DNA of 13,638 nt from Candidatus Atribacteria bacterium (GTDB taxonomy: Bacteria > Bipolaricaulota > Bipolaricaulia > UBA7950 > UBA9294), in contig SPBW01000044.1 of assembly GCA_004525685.1 (NCBI GenBank), forward strand, positions 1 to 13,638, in the 5' to 3' direction. Shown piece after piece: positions 1 to 5,605 of the stretch (positions within the stretch are counted from its first letter, which is position 1; every line of letters begins with the position of its first letter). The translations under genes were made by a program, and so were the position numbers. The notes beneath the pieces are model-generated. The model was not told where the DNA came from and did no database searches. It saw only the letters and a list, made by a program, of their open reading frames with translations.

Positions 1-1
1 A

Positions 2-421
2 GGAACGCCTATCTACTGGCTGGGACCGACTTCTGTGTTCAAGGCATTCCTCGATCGTTGGTTCGCGCCATGGTCAGGTTCGAGCACCAAGAGACTCTTT
101 GAAGGGCGTCGTGCGATTCTCGTGACGTCGATGGAGAGCACGAAGCCTGGCTCGGCTCAGCCCACGATTGACATGCTCACCGGTACGCTGAGCTACCTTG
201 GCGTTTCAGAAGGACAGGAGGCGAAGGCTCACGCCCTATGGAACATGCTCGCTTATGCCGCAAACTCCGCGCTCCCGAGGCTGCGCGTCTGCCCCTGGCT
301 CATGCAAAGCAGCTCGATCGACGAGCACCGAAGAATCGTCGGGAAGCTCTCAGCGCGAAGGATTTCGGAGATAACGTCTCCTCGCTGGTTCTCAGGCACA
401 CTCGTGGCGATCGTGCAGTGA
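2..421 (+). CDS. Flavodoxin-fold NAD(P)H/FMN oxidoreductase, C-terminal part (5' cut by window; 3' end probably frameshifted)
   Basis: Reading from base 2, the frame opens with GTPIYWLGPTSVFKAFLDRW, which matches the region after the flavin-binding loop of NADPH-dependent FMN reductase/iron-sulfur flavoprotein-like enzymes (tPiYw...s..lK.flDR). It continues with a strand resembling RRAILVTSME and a helix ending TLSYLGV. These proteins reduce flavins or quinones with NAD(P)H in the cytosol. The start lies outside the window. After the YLGV segment (about base 205) the frame stops resembling the family. The +1 frame then gives GEGSRPMEHARLCRKL (about 220-267), which looks like the usual family C-terminus (G-x-x-x-x-P-x-x-x-x-A-R-x-x-x-x-L). 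I infer a frameshift with some loss of sequence. The predicted tail also overlaps the convergent 2H gene by 169 bases, which supports a decayed 3' end. Family confidence is good; intactness is doubtful. Confidence 0.6.
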   Translation, partial: GTPIYWLGPTSVFKAFLDRWFAPWSGSSTKRLFEGRRAILVTSMESTKPGSAQPTIDMLTGTLSYLGVSEGQEAKAHALWNMLAYAANSALPRLRVCPWLMQSSSIDEHRRIVGKLSARRISEITSPRWFSGTLVAIVQ

Positions 422-804
422 GGAACCCAGTTTCCAGGGCCGTACAGGTCGATCCATGGCGTCGCCGGGCTCGGCGACGATAGGCGAAAACACTCGTGAT
501 GCAGAGAGAGAAGAGCCTGCGTTGGCGTGATCCCAAGGAACAGAACGCCTCCAGAAAACCATCCAAGATAAGAATAAATCACATCGAAAGGAGGCATCGA
601 TCGAGCCACGATCCCGAGTCGATGAAGCAGCTCCTGTTCGTCCGCCATATCCGTAGGAATAAGTGAGATGTGAGGCAAGGAGGCAGACGCCGCTTCTCTC
701 TCTAGCAGTCGTTGGATGTTTTGAGAGCATTCCGCTAGCCGTTCATGAGCACGGGCATCAAACCGCAGTACAGATACGAGAACGCGCTCTTTTATCATCG
801 TCAT
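253..804 (-). CDS. 2H phosphoesterase / 2'-5' RNA ligase-like protein
   Basis: This 183-residue protein carries the paired histidine motifs of the 2H phosphoesterase superfamily: H45-I-S47 (in LPHISLIP) and H129-C-T131 (in VPHCTIAT). They are separated by about 84 residues, as in the 2'-5' RNA ligase/cyclic phosphodiesterase (LigT, CPDase) families. The tail with the SSIELLCMSQG strand also fits the fold. Members open or form 2'-5' or 2',3'-cyclic phosphodiester bonds in RNA or nucleotides; the substrate here is unknown. The ATG overlaps the stop of the upstream kinase gene by four bases (ATGA, 801-804), implying translational coupling. No signal peptide or membrane segment is visible, so it is probably cytosolic. 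Family call is firm from the two motifs and spacing; the biological role is inference. Confidence 0.82.
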   Translation of the reverse strand: MTMIKERVLVSVLRFDARAHERLAECSQNIQRLLEREAASASLPHISLIPTDMADEQELLHRLGIVARSMPPFDVIYSYLGWFSGGVLFLGITPTQALLSLHHECFRLSSPSPATPWIDLYGPGNWVPHCTIATSVPENQRGDVISEILRAESFPTILRCSSIELLCMSQGQTRSLGSAEFAA

Positions 805-1679
805 ACTCCTCGATCCGCATGTCTTTGTCTCGATCTACGTACCTGCCTCGCCTCAAATGTACGGAGCGTTTGCAGTAATCCTTCTTCCTCTTCTGGAATG
901 CCGTCCCCGAGACGAATGGCCGCAATGACAGGCGCCCACTGCTTAATCATGCGCTGTCGCATCGAAGAGAGGCGCATGTAGTTCCGGCAGTAGCTCTTCA
1001 GAAACAGTCGGCGGAGTGTCGAAAGAACGACTCGTTGCCCGCGGCTCATCCCTGGAGGAGTCCCGCCATGCTTGAACAGGTAGACGGTCCACGCTACATC
1101 CGCAGCTGGCGCGCCCGCAGATGCCGGTCCCCAATCGATGATCACCGGGCCTCGATCACTCAGGATGACGTTGTCGGGATGAAAGTCGCCATGACAGATG
1201 GCGTTGCCATCGTCAAGGCGATCGAGAGTCTGATGCAACAATGCAAGGAGCTTTGGATCAAGCTGACCGCTCAACTGGTCGATCACGATGTGAAATCGCT
1301 CGCGCTGGGAAGGCAACGTGATCGAGGACTGTTGATGCATGGAGTGATGCAGATCCGCCAACAGCCGCGCATAGGACCACAGCTTCCATGGCCTTTGTGT
1401 GAGCTGACGAAGCATTGTGGGGCCGGAGATCCGTTCCATAACAATGCCCAATCGTCCATCCACTTCGATGAGCCCGTCGCCCGTGTCCGACGGATACACG
1501 GCAGGACTTGGAACGCCCGCTTCACTAGCGCATCGAAAGGCTCGCAGCTCACGTTGCACGGTTCCCAGGGACGCGCCCAGGCGATACAACCTGAGAACGC
1601 GCCCCTCATCCCATTCCAGGATTTCCGCAGTTCGCCCTTCTCCAACGAGGACTCTCTCTGCCGCGGCGTTCGTTTCCAT
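801..1679 (-). CDS. Aminoglycoside phosphotransferase (APH)-family kinase
   Basis: The 292-residue protein has the APH/choline-kinase-like protein kinase fold. An N-terminal nucleotide-binding lobe ends in the hinge-like GIVMERISGPTM (about 78-89). The catalytic loop is H163-G-D165-F-H-P-D-N170, with D165 as base and N170 as metal ligand. The metal-binding I-I-D182-W-G follows, as expected for DFG. The family phosphorylates hydroxyl groups of small molecules (aminoglycosides, homoserine, choline, sugars); nothing here identifies the substrate, so antibiotic resistance should not be assumed. The ATG at 1679 is preceded by AGGAGGT (1685-1691 on the plus strand as its complement) with 5-nt spacing. 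It is the first gene of a two-gene unit with the 2H phosphoesterase, sharing ATGA. The C-terminal tail is Arg-rich (about 277-289). Confidence 0.85.
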   Translation of the reverse strand: METNAAAERVLVGEGRTAEILEWDEGRVLRLYRLGASLGTVQRELRAFRCASEAGVPSPAVYPSDTGDGLIEVDGRLGIVMERISGPTMLRQLTQRPWKLWSYARLLADLHHSMHQQSSITLPSQRERFHIVIDQLSGQLDPKLLALLHQTLDRLDDGNAICHGDFHPDNVILSDRGPVIIDWGPASAGAPAADVAWTVYLFKHGGTPPGMSRGQRVVLSTLRRLFLKSYCRNYMRLSSMRQRMIKQWAPVIAAIRLGDGIPEEEEGLLQTLRTFEARQVRRSRQRHADRGV

Positions 1680-1684
1680 CCATT

Positions 1685-1691
1685 ACCTCCT
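1685..1691 (-). promoter_or_regulatory. Ribosome binding site of the APH-family kinase gene
   Basis: The plus strand reads acctcct, giving AGGAGGT on the coding strand, 5 nt before the ATG at 1679. Another ATG lies 4 nt upstream in a different frame and overlaps the spacer, so the SD position fixes the start at 1679. Confidence 0.7.
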
Positions 1692-1801
1692 GCGGATAGA
1701 GTACTGCATAGACACACGTCCAATGAGCGATGATCTACGGCTCCTGCGCGAACCGACATTGATAGAATGGGATACCAGAAGAAACCCGGGAGGGAAACGA
1801 T

Positions 1802-2581
1802 ATGTTGAGTCTGGGATGGGTCAAAGCAATCACCGCGATCGCACTTCTCCTCACCGCCATCGCTGGCGGATGGATTGCCCTTCGTCTGTGCGCGACTCGA
1901 AAATGCTCTCGATTGCTCTCATCCGCCAACGCATTGGCCGGTGGCTTCTTCCTCGGGGCGGCACTTCTGCACTTGCTTCCCGAGGCGCAAGAGAGCCTGG
2001 CTGTTGTCGAAGGACCTCTTCCTTGGGCAATGATTCTATGCCTTGTAGGGTTTCTCTTGATTCTTCTCCTCGAGAAGCTTGCCTCGGCCGGCGGACATCA
2101 CCTTCCTGATACGAAGACGCTCAGTAAGAGAAATCCGCTCTATCCCTACGTGCTGACCATCGTGCTTTCGCTACACTCCATCATCGCTGGCTATGCGCTG
2201 GGCGCCGGTGCAACGATGAATATGGTCATGATTATCTTCCTCGCTGAGGTCTCGCATAAGCTTTCGGCTGCGTTTGCGCTCGGCGTGAGTCTTGTTCGCT
2301 CTGGAATGGACGCCTTGCATCTGCGTCGTGTGCTCCTCTTGTTTGCGCTAATGACACCCTTTGGCATTCTGCTTGGGGAGTTTGTGAGTTCCCGCATTCA
2401 AGGGCAAACCTCAGATCTTGTAAGCGGCATCGTCAATGCCATCGCAGCCGGGACGTTCCTCTATGTCGCCATCGTGGACATCATTCATGAGGAGTTTGAG
2501 TCCCAAGAGCGTCTCTGGGAGAAGTTCGCCTTACTCGTCTGCGGATTGGCGTTCATGGCTCTTCTCGCCATCTGGGTCTAG
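1802..2581 (+). CDS. ZIP-family divalent metal transporter
   Basis: This 259-residue, very hydrophobic protein has about eight membrane segments (roughly residues 6-28, 42-62, 74-92, 114-136, 140-164, 175-196, 205-227, 241-259) and a short hydrophilic loop after TM3 containing GGHH (97-100). TM2 has H57-L-L-P-E61, TM4 has S-L-H125-S-I-I-A-G-Y-A-L-G, and TM5 has S-H152-K153-L-S-A-A-F-A-L-G. This is the ZIP pattern, closest in form to the ZIP I/animal ZIP1-3 type with HK in TM5. ZIP proteins move Zn2+, Fe2+ or Mn2+ into the cytosol. The Glu often found four residues after the TM4 His is Ala129 here and TM5 has no Glu either, so metal selectivity is uncertain. GGGAGGG (1788-1794) lies 7 nt before the ATG. 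The gene diverges from the APH kinase across 122 bp. Confidence 0.85.
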   Translation: MLSLGWVKAITAIALLLTAIAGGWIALRLCATRKCSRLLSSANALAGGFFLGAALLHLLPEAQESLAVVEGPLPWAMILCLVGFLLILLLEKLASAGGHHLPDTKTLSKRNPLYPYVLTIVLSLHSIIAGYALGAGATMNMVMIIFLAEVSHKLSAAFALGVSLVRSGMDALHLRRVLLLFALMTPFGILLGEFVSSRIQGQTSDLVSGIVNAIAAGTFLYVAIVDIIHEEFESQERLWEKFALLVCGLAFMALLAIWV

Positions 2582-2614
2582 ACTCAAGATCTTTGATCAG
2601 GCGCAAGTTCCGTT

Positions 2615-2874
2615 GAGTTGCCATCGGTCGGAAGACCGATCCCCCAGTTCCCCCGACAGGGGAACTCCAAGGAACTCGGGAACTCGCTCTGTGCGCGAGT
2701 TCCTTCTAAGTCTCCTGACGGAGACTCCTGATGTTAGGCTGAGTTCCCATAGGTCGAGAGACCGATCCCGAGTTCCCCCGACAGGGGAACTCCAAGGAAC
2801 TCGGGAACTCGCTCTGTGCGCGAGTTCCTTCTAAGTCTCCTGACGGAGACTCCTGATGTTAGGCTGAGTTCCCC
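2615..2874. repeat. Two-copy tandem repeat (~125 bp units), each with four hairpins, plus a partial third copy
   Basis: Unit 1 runs 2615-2740, unit 2 2741-2865, and a third copy begins at 2866 and stops after a few bases. A 103-bp core is identical between 2646-2748 and 2771-2873. Each unit folds into four successive hairpins. In unit 1 they are: 2623-2640 (7-bp stem, GGAA loop), 2646-2666 (8-bp stem AGTTCCCC/GGGGAACT, loop cgaca), 2679-2703 (9-bp stem GGAACTCGC/GCGAGTTCC) and 2709-2726 (7-bp stem AGTCTCC/GGAGACT, loop tgac). Unit 2 repeats them at 2749-2766 (one pair lost, loop GAGA), 2771-2791, 2804-2828 and 2834-2851. The element fills the space between two convergent genes. No T-tract follows any stem, so it is not a classic terminator. 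The sequence identity and the hairpins are seen directly; function is unknown. It may be an extragenic palindromic element or a structured RNA. Confidence 0.85.
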
Positions 2875-3902
2875 GCATACCACATGATTCTCTCGTAGCA
2901 TGTTCTCACGCCGCTTTCATACCAGGGTGCCAGCTGCTCGTGCAGTGCTTCATTGAACGGATGCTCCAGATCCGTCTCCAAGTCGCCGTGAAGCCACCAA
3001 CCCATACTCAGCTCCTCCAGCTTGGCCGCATTCCACTTCTGCTCGTAGTGGCCTTCGATCGGCTGAACGACGATCTTCTTGCCCAAGTAGAAGGCTTCAC
3101 AGATGGACTGGAATCCCGCAGTTCCTACGTACGTGTCGCACGTCGCTAGGTCCGACAGGAACCTCCGTGTATTCGTCTCGAAATGCATGTTCTCGGGCAT
3201 ATTGAGAGGGGGCGATTCATAGCCATACACGATGATTTCGCGATTCTTGTGGCGTCGGGCGTAGGCGGCAATCGGTTCCAGCCGTCCCTTGAACGAGTGA
3301 TACACAAGAAGGTGTCCGCGGTTGGCTCGTGCAACGTCATCAATGTCCGGCCGCAAGATGGGCGGCAGGCACGCCTCGTCATAGGGATAGAGATGGCAGC
3401 TCAGGAGTACGTCAACGCCGCTTGTACACAGTTTGGCTGCCAGATTTACGTTGAACCGTTCGAATCGAAGCCCGGCGAGTCGATCGACTTGCGGGCCGCG
3501 CGGCATCGCCCAATTGCCGATGCCTACTTTGAACACGGAAGGAGCAACCATCGGCGAACCCGTGATGGGATCGAAATCACTCACAATGAGATCGGGATCG
3601 AAGGCGCTAATCAGCTTGTGCCCTCGATACAAGCTAGACAGCAGCTCCGGCATGTTGGTGACAAAAGCCTTGGCCGTCTTGCGTTTGGAGATGCCTCCAA
3701 GCCCATCATCGGCCATGTGGAAGCTCGTCATGCGCTCGCATCGCGACGAACCGATCGAGCCGAGGAAGTAGTCGGGCGGCTCGTCGAGTCCAGACACGAT
3801 GACCAGCAACTCATGTTCGTCTGCGTCGAATAGAGGCTTTAGCGCCGCAAACCGCGCCAAATGCCCCTTGCCTGTACTCTGAACCCCGTAGACGATACGC
3901 AC
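2859..3902 (-). CDS. GT-B glycosyltransferase, MJ1255/VC2487-like
   Basis: This 347-residue protein opens with MRIVYGVQSTGKGHLAR, the glycine-rich first strand-loop of MurG/UGT-like GT-B enzymes. It is closest in pattern to the MJ1255/VC2487 family (MkIlYGvqGtGxGHxsRa...). An acidic segment VSDFDPITG lies at 107-115. In the C-terminal, nucleotide-sugar-binding half are G260-T-A-G-F-Q-S-I-C-E-A (about 260-270) and P281-I-E-G-H-Y-E-Q (281-288), the usual donor-binding loops. No membrane segment is evident; such enzymes act in the cytosol on lipid or small-molecule acceptors. The start is GTG at 3902, chosen because AGGAG lies 9 nt upstream. The last four codons and the stop (2859-2873) lie inside the adjacent tandem repeat, so the natural C-terminus may have been replaced. 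Donor and acceptor are unknown. Confidence 0.8.
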   Translation of the reverse strand: MRIVYGVQSTGKGHLARFAALKPLFDADEHELLVIVSGLDEPPDYFLGSIGSSRCERMTSFHMADDGLGGISKRKTAKAFVTNMPELLSSLYRGHKLISAFDPDLIVSDFDPITGSPMVAPSVFKVGIGNWAMPRGPQVDRLAGLRFERFNVNLAAKLCTSGVDVLLSCHLYPYDEACLPPILRPDIDDVARANRGHLLVYHSFKGRLEPIAAYARRHKNREIIVYGYESPPLNMPENMHFETNTRRFLSDLATCDTYVGTAGFQSICEAFYLGKKIVVQPIEGHYEQKWNAAKLEELSMGWWLHGDLETDLEHPFNEALHEQLAPWYESGVRTCYERIMWYAGNSA

Positions 3903-3911
3903 AGATCTCGA

Positions 3912-3916
3912 CTCCT
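3912..3916 (-). promoter_or_regulatory. Ribosome binding site for the GTG-started glycosyltransferase
   Basis: The plus-strand ctcct gives AGGAG on the coding strand, 9 nt before the GTG at 3902. It supports the GTG start, whose next residues form the conserved RIVYG strand of the fold. Confidence 0.55.
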
Positions 3917-4047
3917 CTTTCCTCTGTCAGGCAGATTGTCCGGTGGGCGAGGGGCTCAGGTCAATACTCGCTGGCTGCGCGGGCCTTGTTGCGGACCGAA
4001 TCCTTGCTCGTCGAATGGCGCCGCTCACGCGTCTTCCTTCCGCCCCC

Positions 4048-4076
4048 TTGGCAGAAACCCGTTCTGCAGAGACAAT
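4048..4076 (+). promoter_or_regulatory. Candidate sigma70-type promoter with palindrome in the spacer, before the TatT-like gene
   Basis: TTGGCA (4048-4053, one mismatch to TTGACA) and GACAAT (4071-4076, four of six matches to TATAAT) are 17 nt apart and end 31 nt before the ATG at 4108. A 6-bp inverted repeat GCAGAA-N5-TTCTGC (4051-4067) overlaps the -35 and spacer, where a repressor or activator dimer could bind. The elements are seen; promoter activity and the regulator are inferred. Confidence 0.35.
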
Positions 4077-4107
4077 AGCTCAACACTCAACAACAGGGAG
4101 CGACACT

Positions 4108-4959
4108 ATGCCTCGTTCGTCCGTGCTGCATCTCATCCTCGTCATCCTCGCTGGATTCATCACTGTCCAAGGAGCAGATTCCCCGGCCGATCTCATCGCC
4201 CAAGCCGACATGGTCTACATGTCGCGTACTCTTGAGGTAAGTCTGAGTCAAGCCATCGCACTCTACGAGGGCGTACTCCCGAACCTGAATACACTTCCGG
4301 TTCAATCCCAAGCGCACGTCCTGAATCGTCTGTCCCAGTTGTGCTACGAAGCCACCATGTTCTCCGAAGGGGATACATCTGTAGACGGGACACTCTTCGA
4401 GAAAGGCAAGTCATATGGTCTGCAAAGCCTGCGACTGAATACGCAGTATGCAGAAGCCGAAAATCGCAACTTCGATGAAGCCCTGTCCTACGTCACAGAT
4501 GCGGCAGCCCTGCACTGGACAGCCAGCAATTGGGGAAAGTTGTGTGGAATGAATCCCATCGTTGGGCTCATGCAACAGGGAGGAGTGCTTGCCCTGTTCT
4601 CTCAATGCGTCCAGGTGAATCCGAAATACTGGGGAGGAAGCGCGAGCAGCTCCTTAGGATCTCTGTTGATCATGTCGCCATCCGCATTGGGCGGTGACAG
4701 GGAAGCCGGGCTGGCACTTGTTGAGAATTCGATAACCTTGGATCCATCCTATCTATCCAATCGCATGGTCTTGGCTGAGTATTGGGGATTCACCTACAGC
4801 TTCTTCGGCCAACTCACTGGCGTTCGAGACGCCGAACTCATTGAGCGAGAACTAGCCATCGTCCTTGAATCCACCGACAACACGTGGCCGTTTTGGAACA
4901 ATGAGGCGAAGAAGCTAGCCGAGACCCTACTTGCACGCTTGCGAGACTTGACCGATTAG
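4108..4959 (+). CDS. TRAP transporter TatT-component-like secreted protein
   Basis: From the ATG at 4108 (AGGGAG at 4095-4100, 7-nt spacing) the product is 283 residues. The frame stays open upstream to 3943, but that stretch is basic and unlike a leader, whereas at 4108 a typical signal peptide begins (hydrophobic core about 6-19, possible cleavage after V-Q-G-A). There is no lipobox Cys. The mature part resembles TatT proteins: A134-L-H-W-T-A-S-N-W-G-K (134-144), Y174-W-G-G-S-A-S-S-S-L-G (174-184), P191-S-A-L-G-G-D (191-197), then a helical repeat. TatT is a TPR-like periplasmic trimer proposed to associate with TRAP substrate-binding proteins and hydrophobic ligands. No dctP/Q/M gene is next to it, so its partner is elsewhere or absent. 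It stands alone between the glycosyltransferase (divergent) and a gene-free stretch. Confidence 0.75.
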   Translation: MPRSSVLHLILVILAGFITVQGADSPADLIAQADMVYMSRTLEVSLSQAIALYEGVLPNLNTLPVQSQAHVLNRLSQLCYEATMFSEGDTSVDGTLFEKGKSYGLQSLRLNTQYAEAENRNFDEALSYVTDAAALHWTASNWGKLCGMNPIVGLMQQGGVLALFSQCVQVNPKYWGGSASSSLGSLLIMSPSALGGDREAGLALVENSITLDPSYLSNRMVLAEYWGFTYSFFGQLTGVRDAELIERELAIVLESTDNTWPFWNNEAKKLAETLLARLRDLTD

Positions 4960-5484
4960 ATCCGCGCCGTGGATTGGGTACTTCCAACCATTCAAGCGAT
5001 CTACCATGAAGAACTTGAAGAAAGACCTCCCTCAGGTTGGGATCTCCTTCACCGTGCTAGCTCATGGCATAGCACGCCACTTCATGCGCTTCATGGTGAA
5101 GAGTTGGTGCCTCTTGGCACGGTCTTGCATTTCCGAAGTTCTGTTGACACCGACGAACCGTCGTGATCGGCAAACGTACCCATGCTGTCTGAACCACGCC
5201 ACAACGTCGCGCATCTGATAGGCATTCTTTCGGTAGCCCGTGATAGAACTCAGGTAGTGGGCGAAGTCCGGTCCAGCGGCCTCCCTCCGAATGAGGCCAC
5301 GATCCGTAATCCGCCGTCGATCCACAGCTGAGGAGGCCGACGATCCTGTCGCATCCTTGCGCTGAGGCGATCTTCCAGTAAGATGCATCCATCATGACCA
5401 AGACGAACAGGTTCGCGAGCGCAGAGATTCAAAACGCTGCTCCCGCGTTGGTTGGTGTCGTCTTCAACATGATGATGCGAAGCA
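4960..5484. other. Gene-poor stretch, no convincing feature
   Basis: I find no ORF here with a recognisable motif, good ribosome binding site and sensible composition on either strand. The longest is a minus-strand frame at 5062-5388 without a clear Shine-Dalgarno. No tRNA or terminator was seen just after the TatT-like gene. Because the next operon has a terminator in front of it, the promoter for that operon, or a small RNA ending at the terminator, probably lies in this stretch, but I could not pick it out. Confidence 0.5.
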
Positions 5485-5526
5485 CCACTTTGTCCCGGTA
5501 ACCTGTTAGGGCGCCGGACGAAGTGG
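5485..5526 (+). promoter_or_regulatory. Leader hairpin with 11-bp stem upstream of the methionine/acs operon
   Basis: CCACTTTGTCC (5485-5495) pairs with GGACGAAGTGG (5516-5526), 11 pairs with one G-U, around a 20-nt loop. It sits 7 nt before the terminator hairpin that precedes the PLP-enzyme gene. This stem-then-terminator order is typical of attenuators and riboswitch leaders. The consensus cores of the SAM-I and cobalamin riboswitches and of the T-box were looked for and not found. The pairing is seen; the regulatory role is inferred. Confidence 0.45.
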
Positions 5527-5532
5527 AGACAA

Positions 5533-5564
5533 GGACCGCAGGGAATTCCCCTGGGGTCTTTTCT
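5533..5564 (+). terminator. Rho-independent terminator in front of the operon
   Basis: GACC (5534-5537) pairs with GGTC (5555-5558) and, after a G-G mismatch, CAGGG (5539-5543) with CCCTG (5549-5553), closing loop AATTC. TTTTCT follows at once (5559-5564). No T-tract lies on the other strand, so it acts on plus-strand transcripts. The nearest upstream plus-strand gene ended about 575 bp earlier and the next start is 42 bp downstream. It therefore fits an attenuator of the following operon or the end of an unseen small RNA better than the end of the TatT-like gene. Confidence 0.7.
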
Positions 5565-5594
5565 ATTGGCACTTGAACAGGCGAAGGAAAGTGC

Positions 5595-5600
5595 GGAGGT
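5595..5600 (+). promoter_or_regulatory. Ribosome binding site that sets the start of the PLP enzyme at 5606
   Basis: GGAGGT lies 5 nt before the ATG at 5606. The frame is also open from a TTG at 5573, but that codon has no Shine-Dalgarno and would add a basic 11-residue tail. Confidence 0.65.
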
Positions 5601-5605
5601 GCAAT

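Noticed and set aside
801..1679. Antibiotic resistance gene
   Set aside because: The APH fold is clear, but no substrate-specific features or mobile context are seen. The family includes many non-resistance kinases.
2436..2834. Plus-strand 132-codon ORF through the hairpin repeats
   Set aside because: It overlaps the ZIP gene out of frame, and its second half is just the translated repeat.
2615..2874. CRISPR array or tandem terminators
   Set aside because: There are only two ~125-bp units with no spacers of regular unique sequence, and the stems are not followed by T-tracts.
5062..5388. Minus-strand ORF of 108 codons containing DVVAWFRQHGYVCRSRRFVGVN
   Set aside because: It looks mildly protein-like but has no clear Shine-Dalgarno, no recognisable family and an overlapping open frame of similar length (5057-5401). 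Not enough to call a gene.
4960..5600. SAM, cobalamin or T-box leader ahead of the methionine-related operon
   Set aside because: The core motifs I know (SAM-I GAAACCCGGCAACC-like, cobalamin GCCACTG, T-box TGGTACCGCG) are absent, so I report only an unassigned leader.
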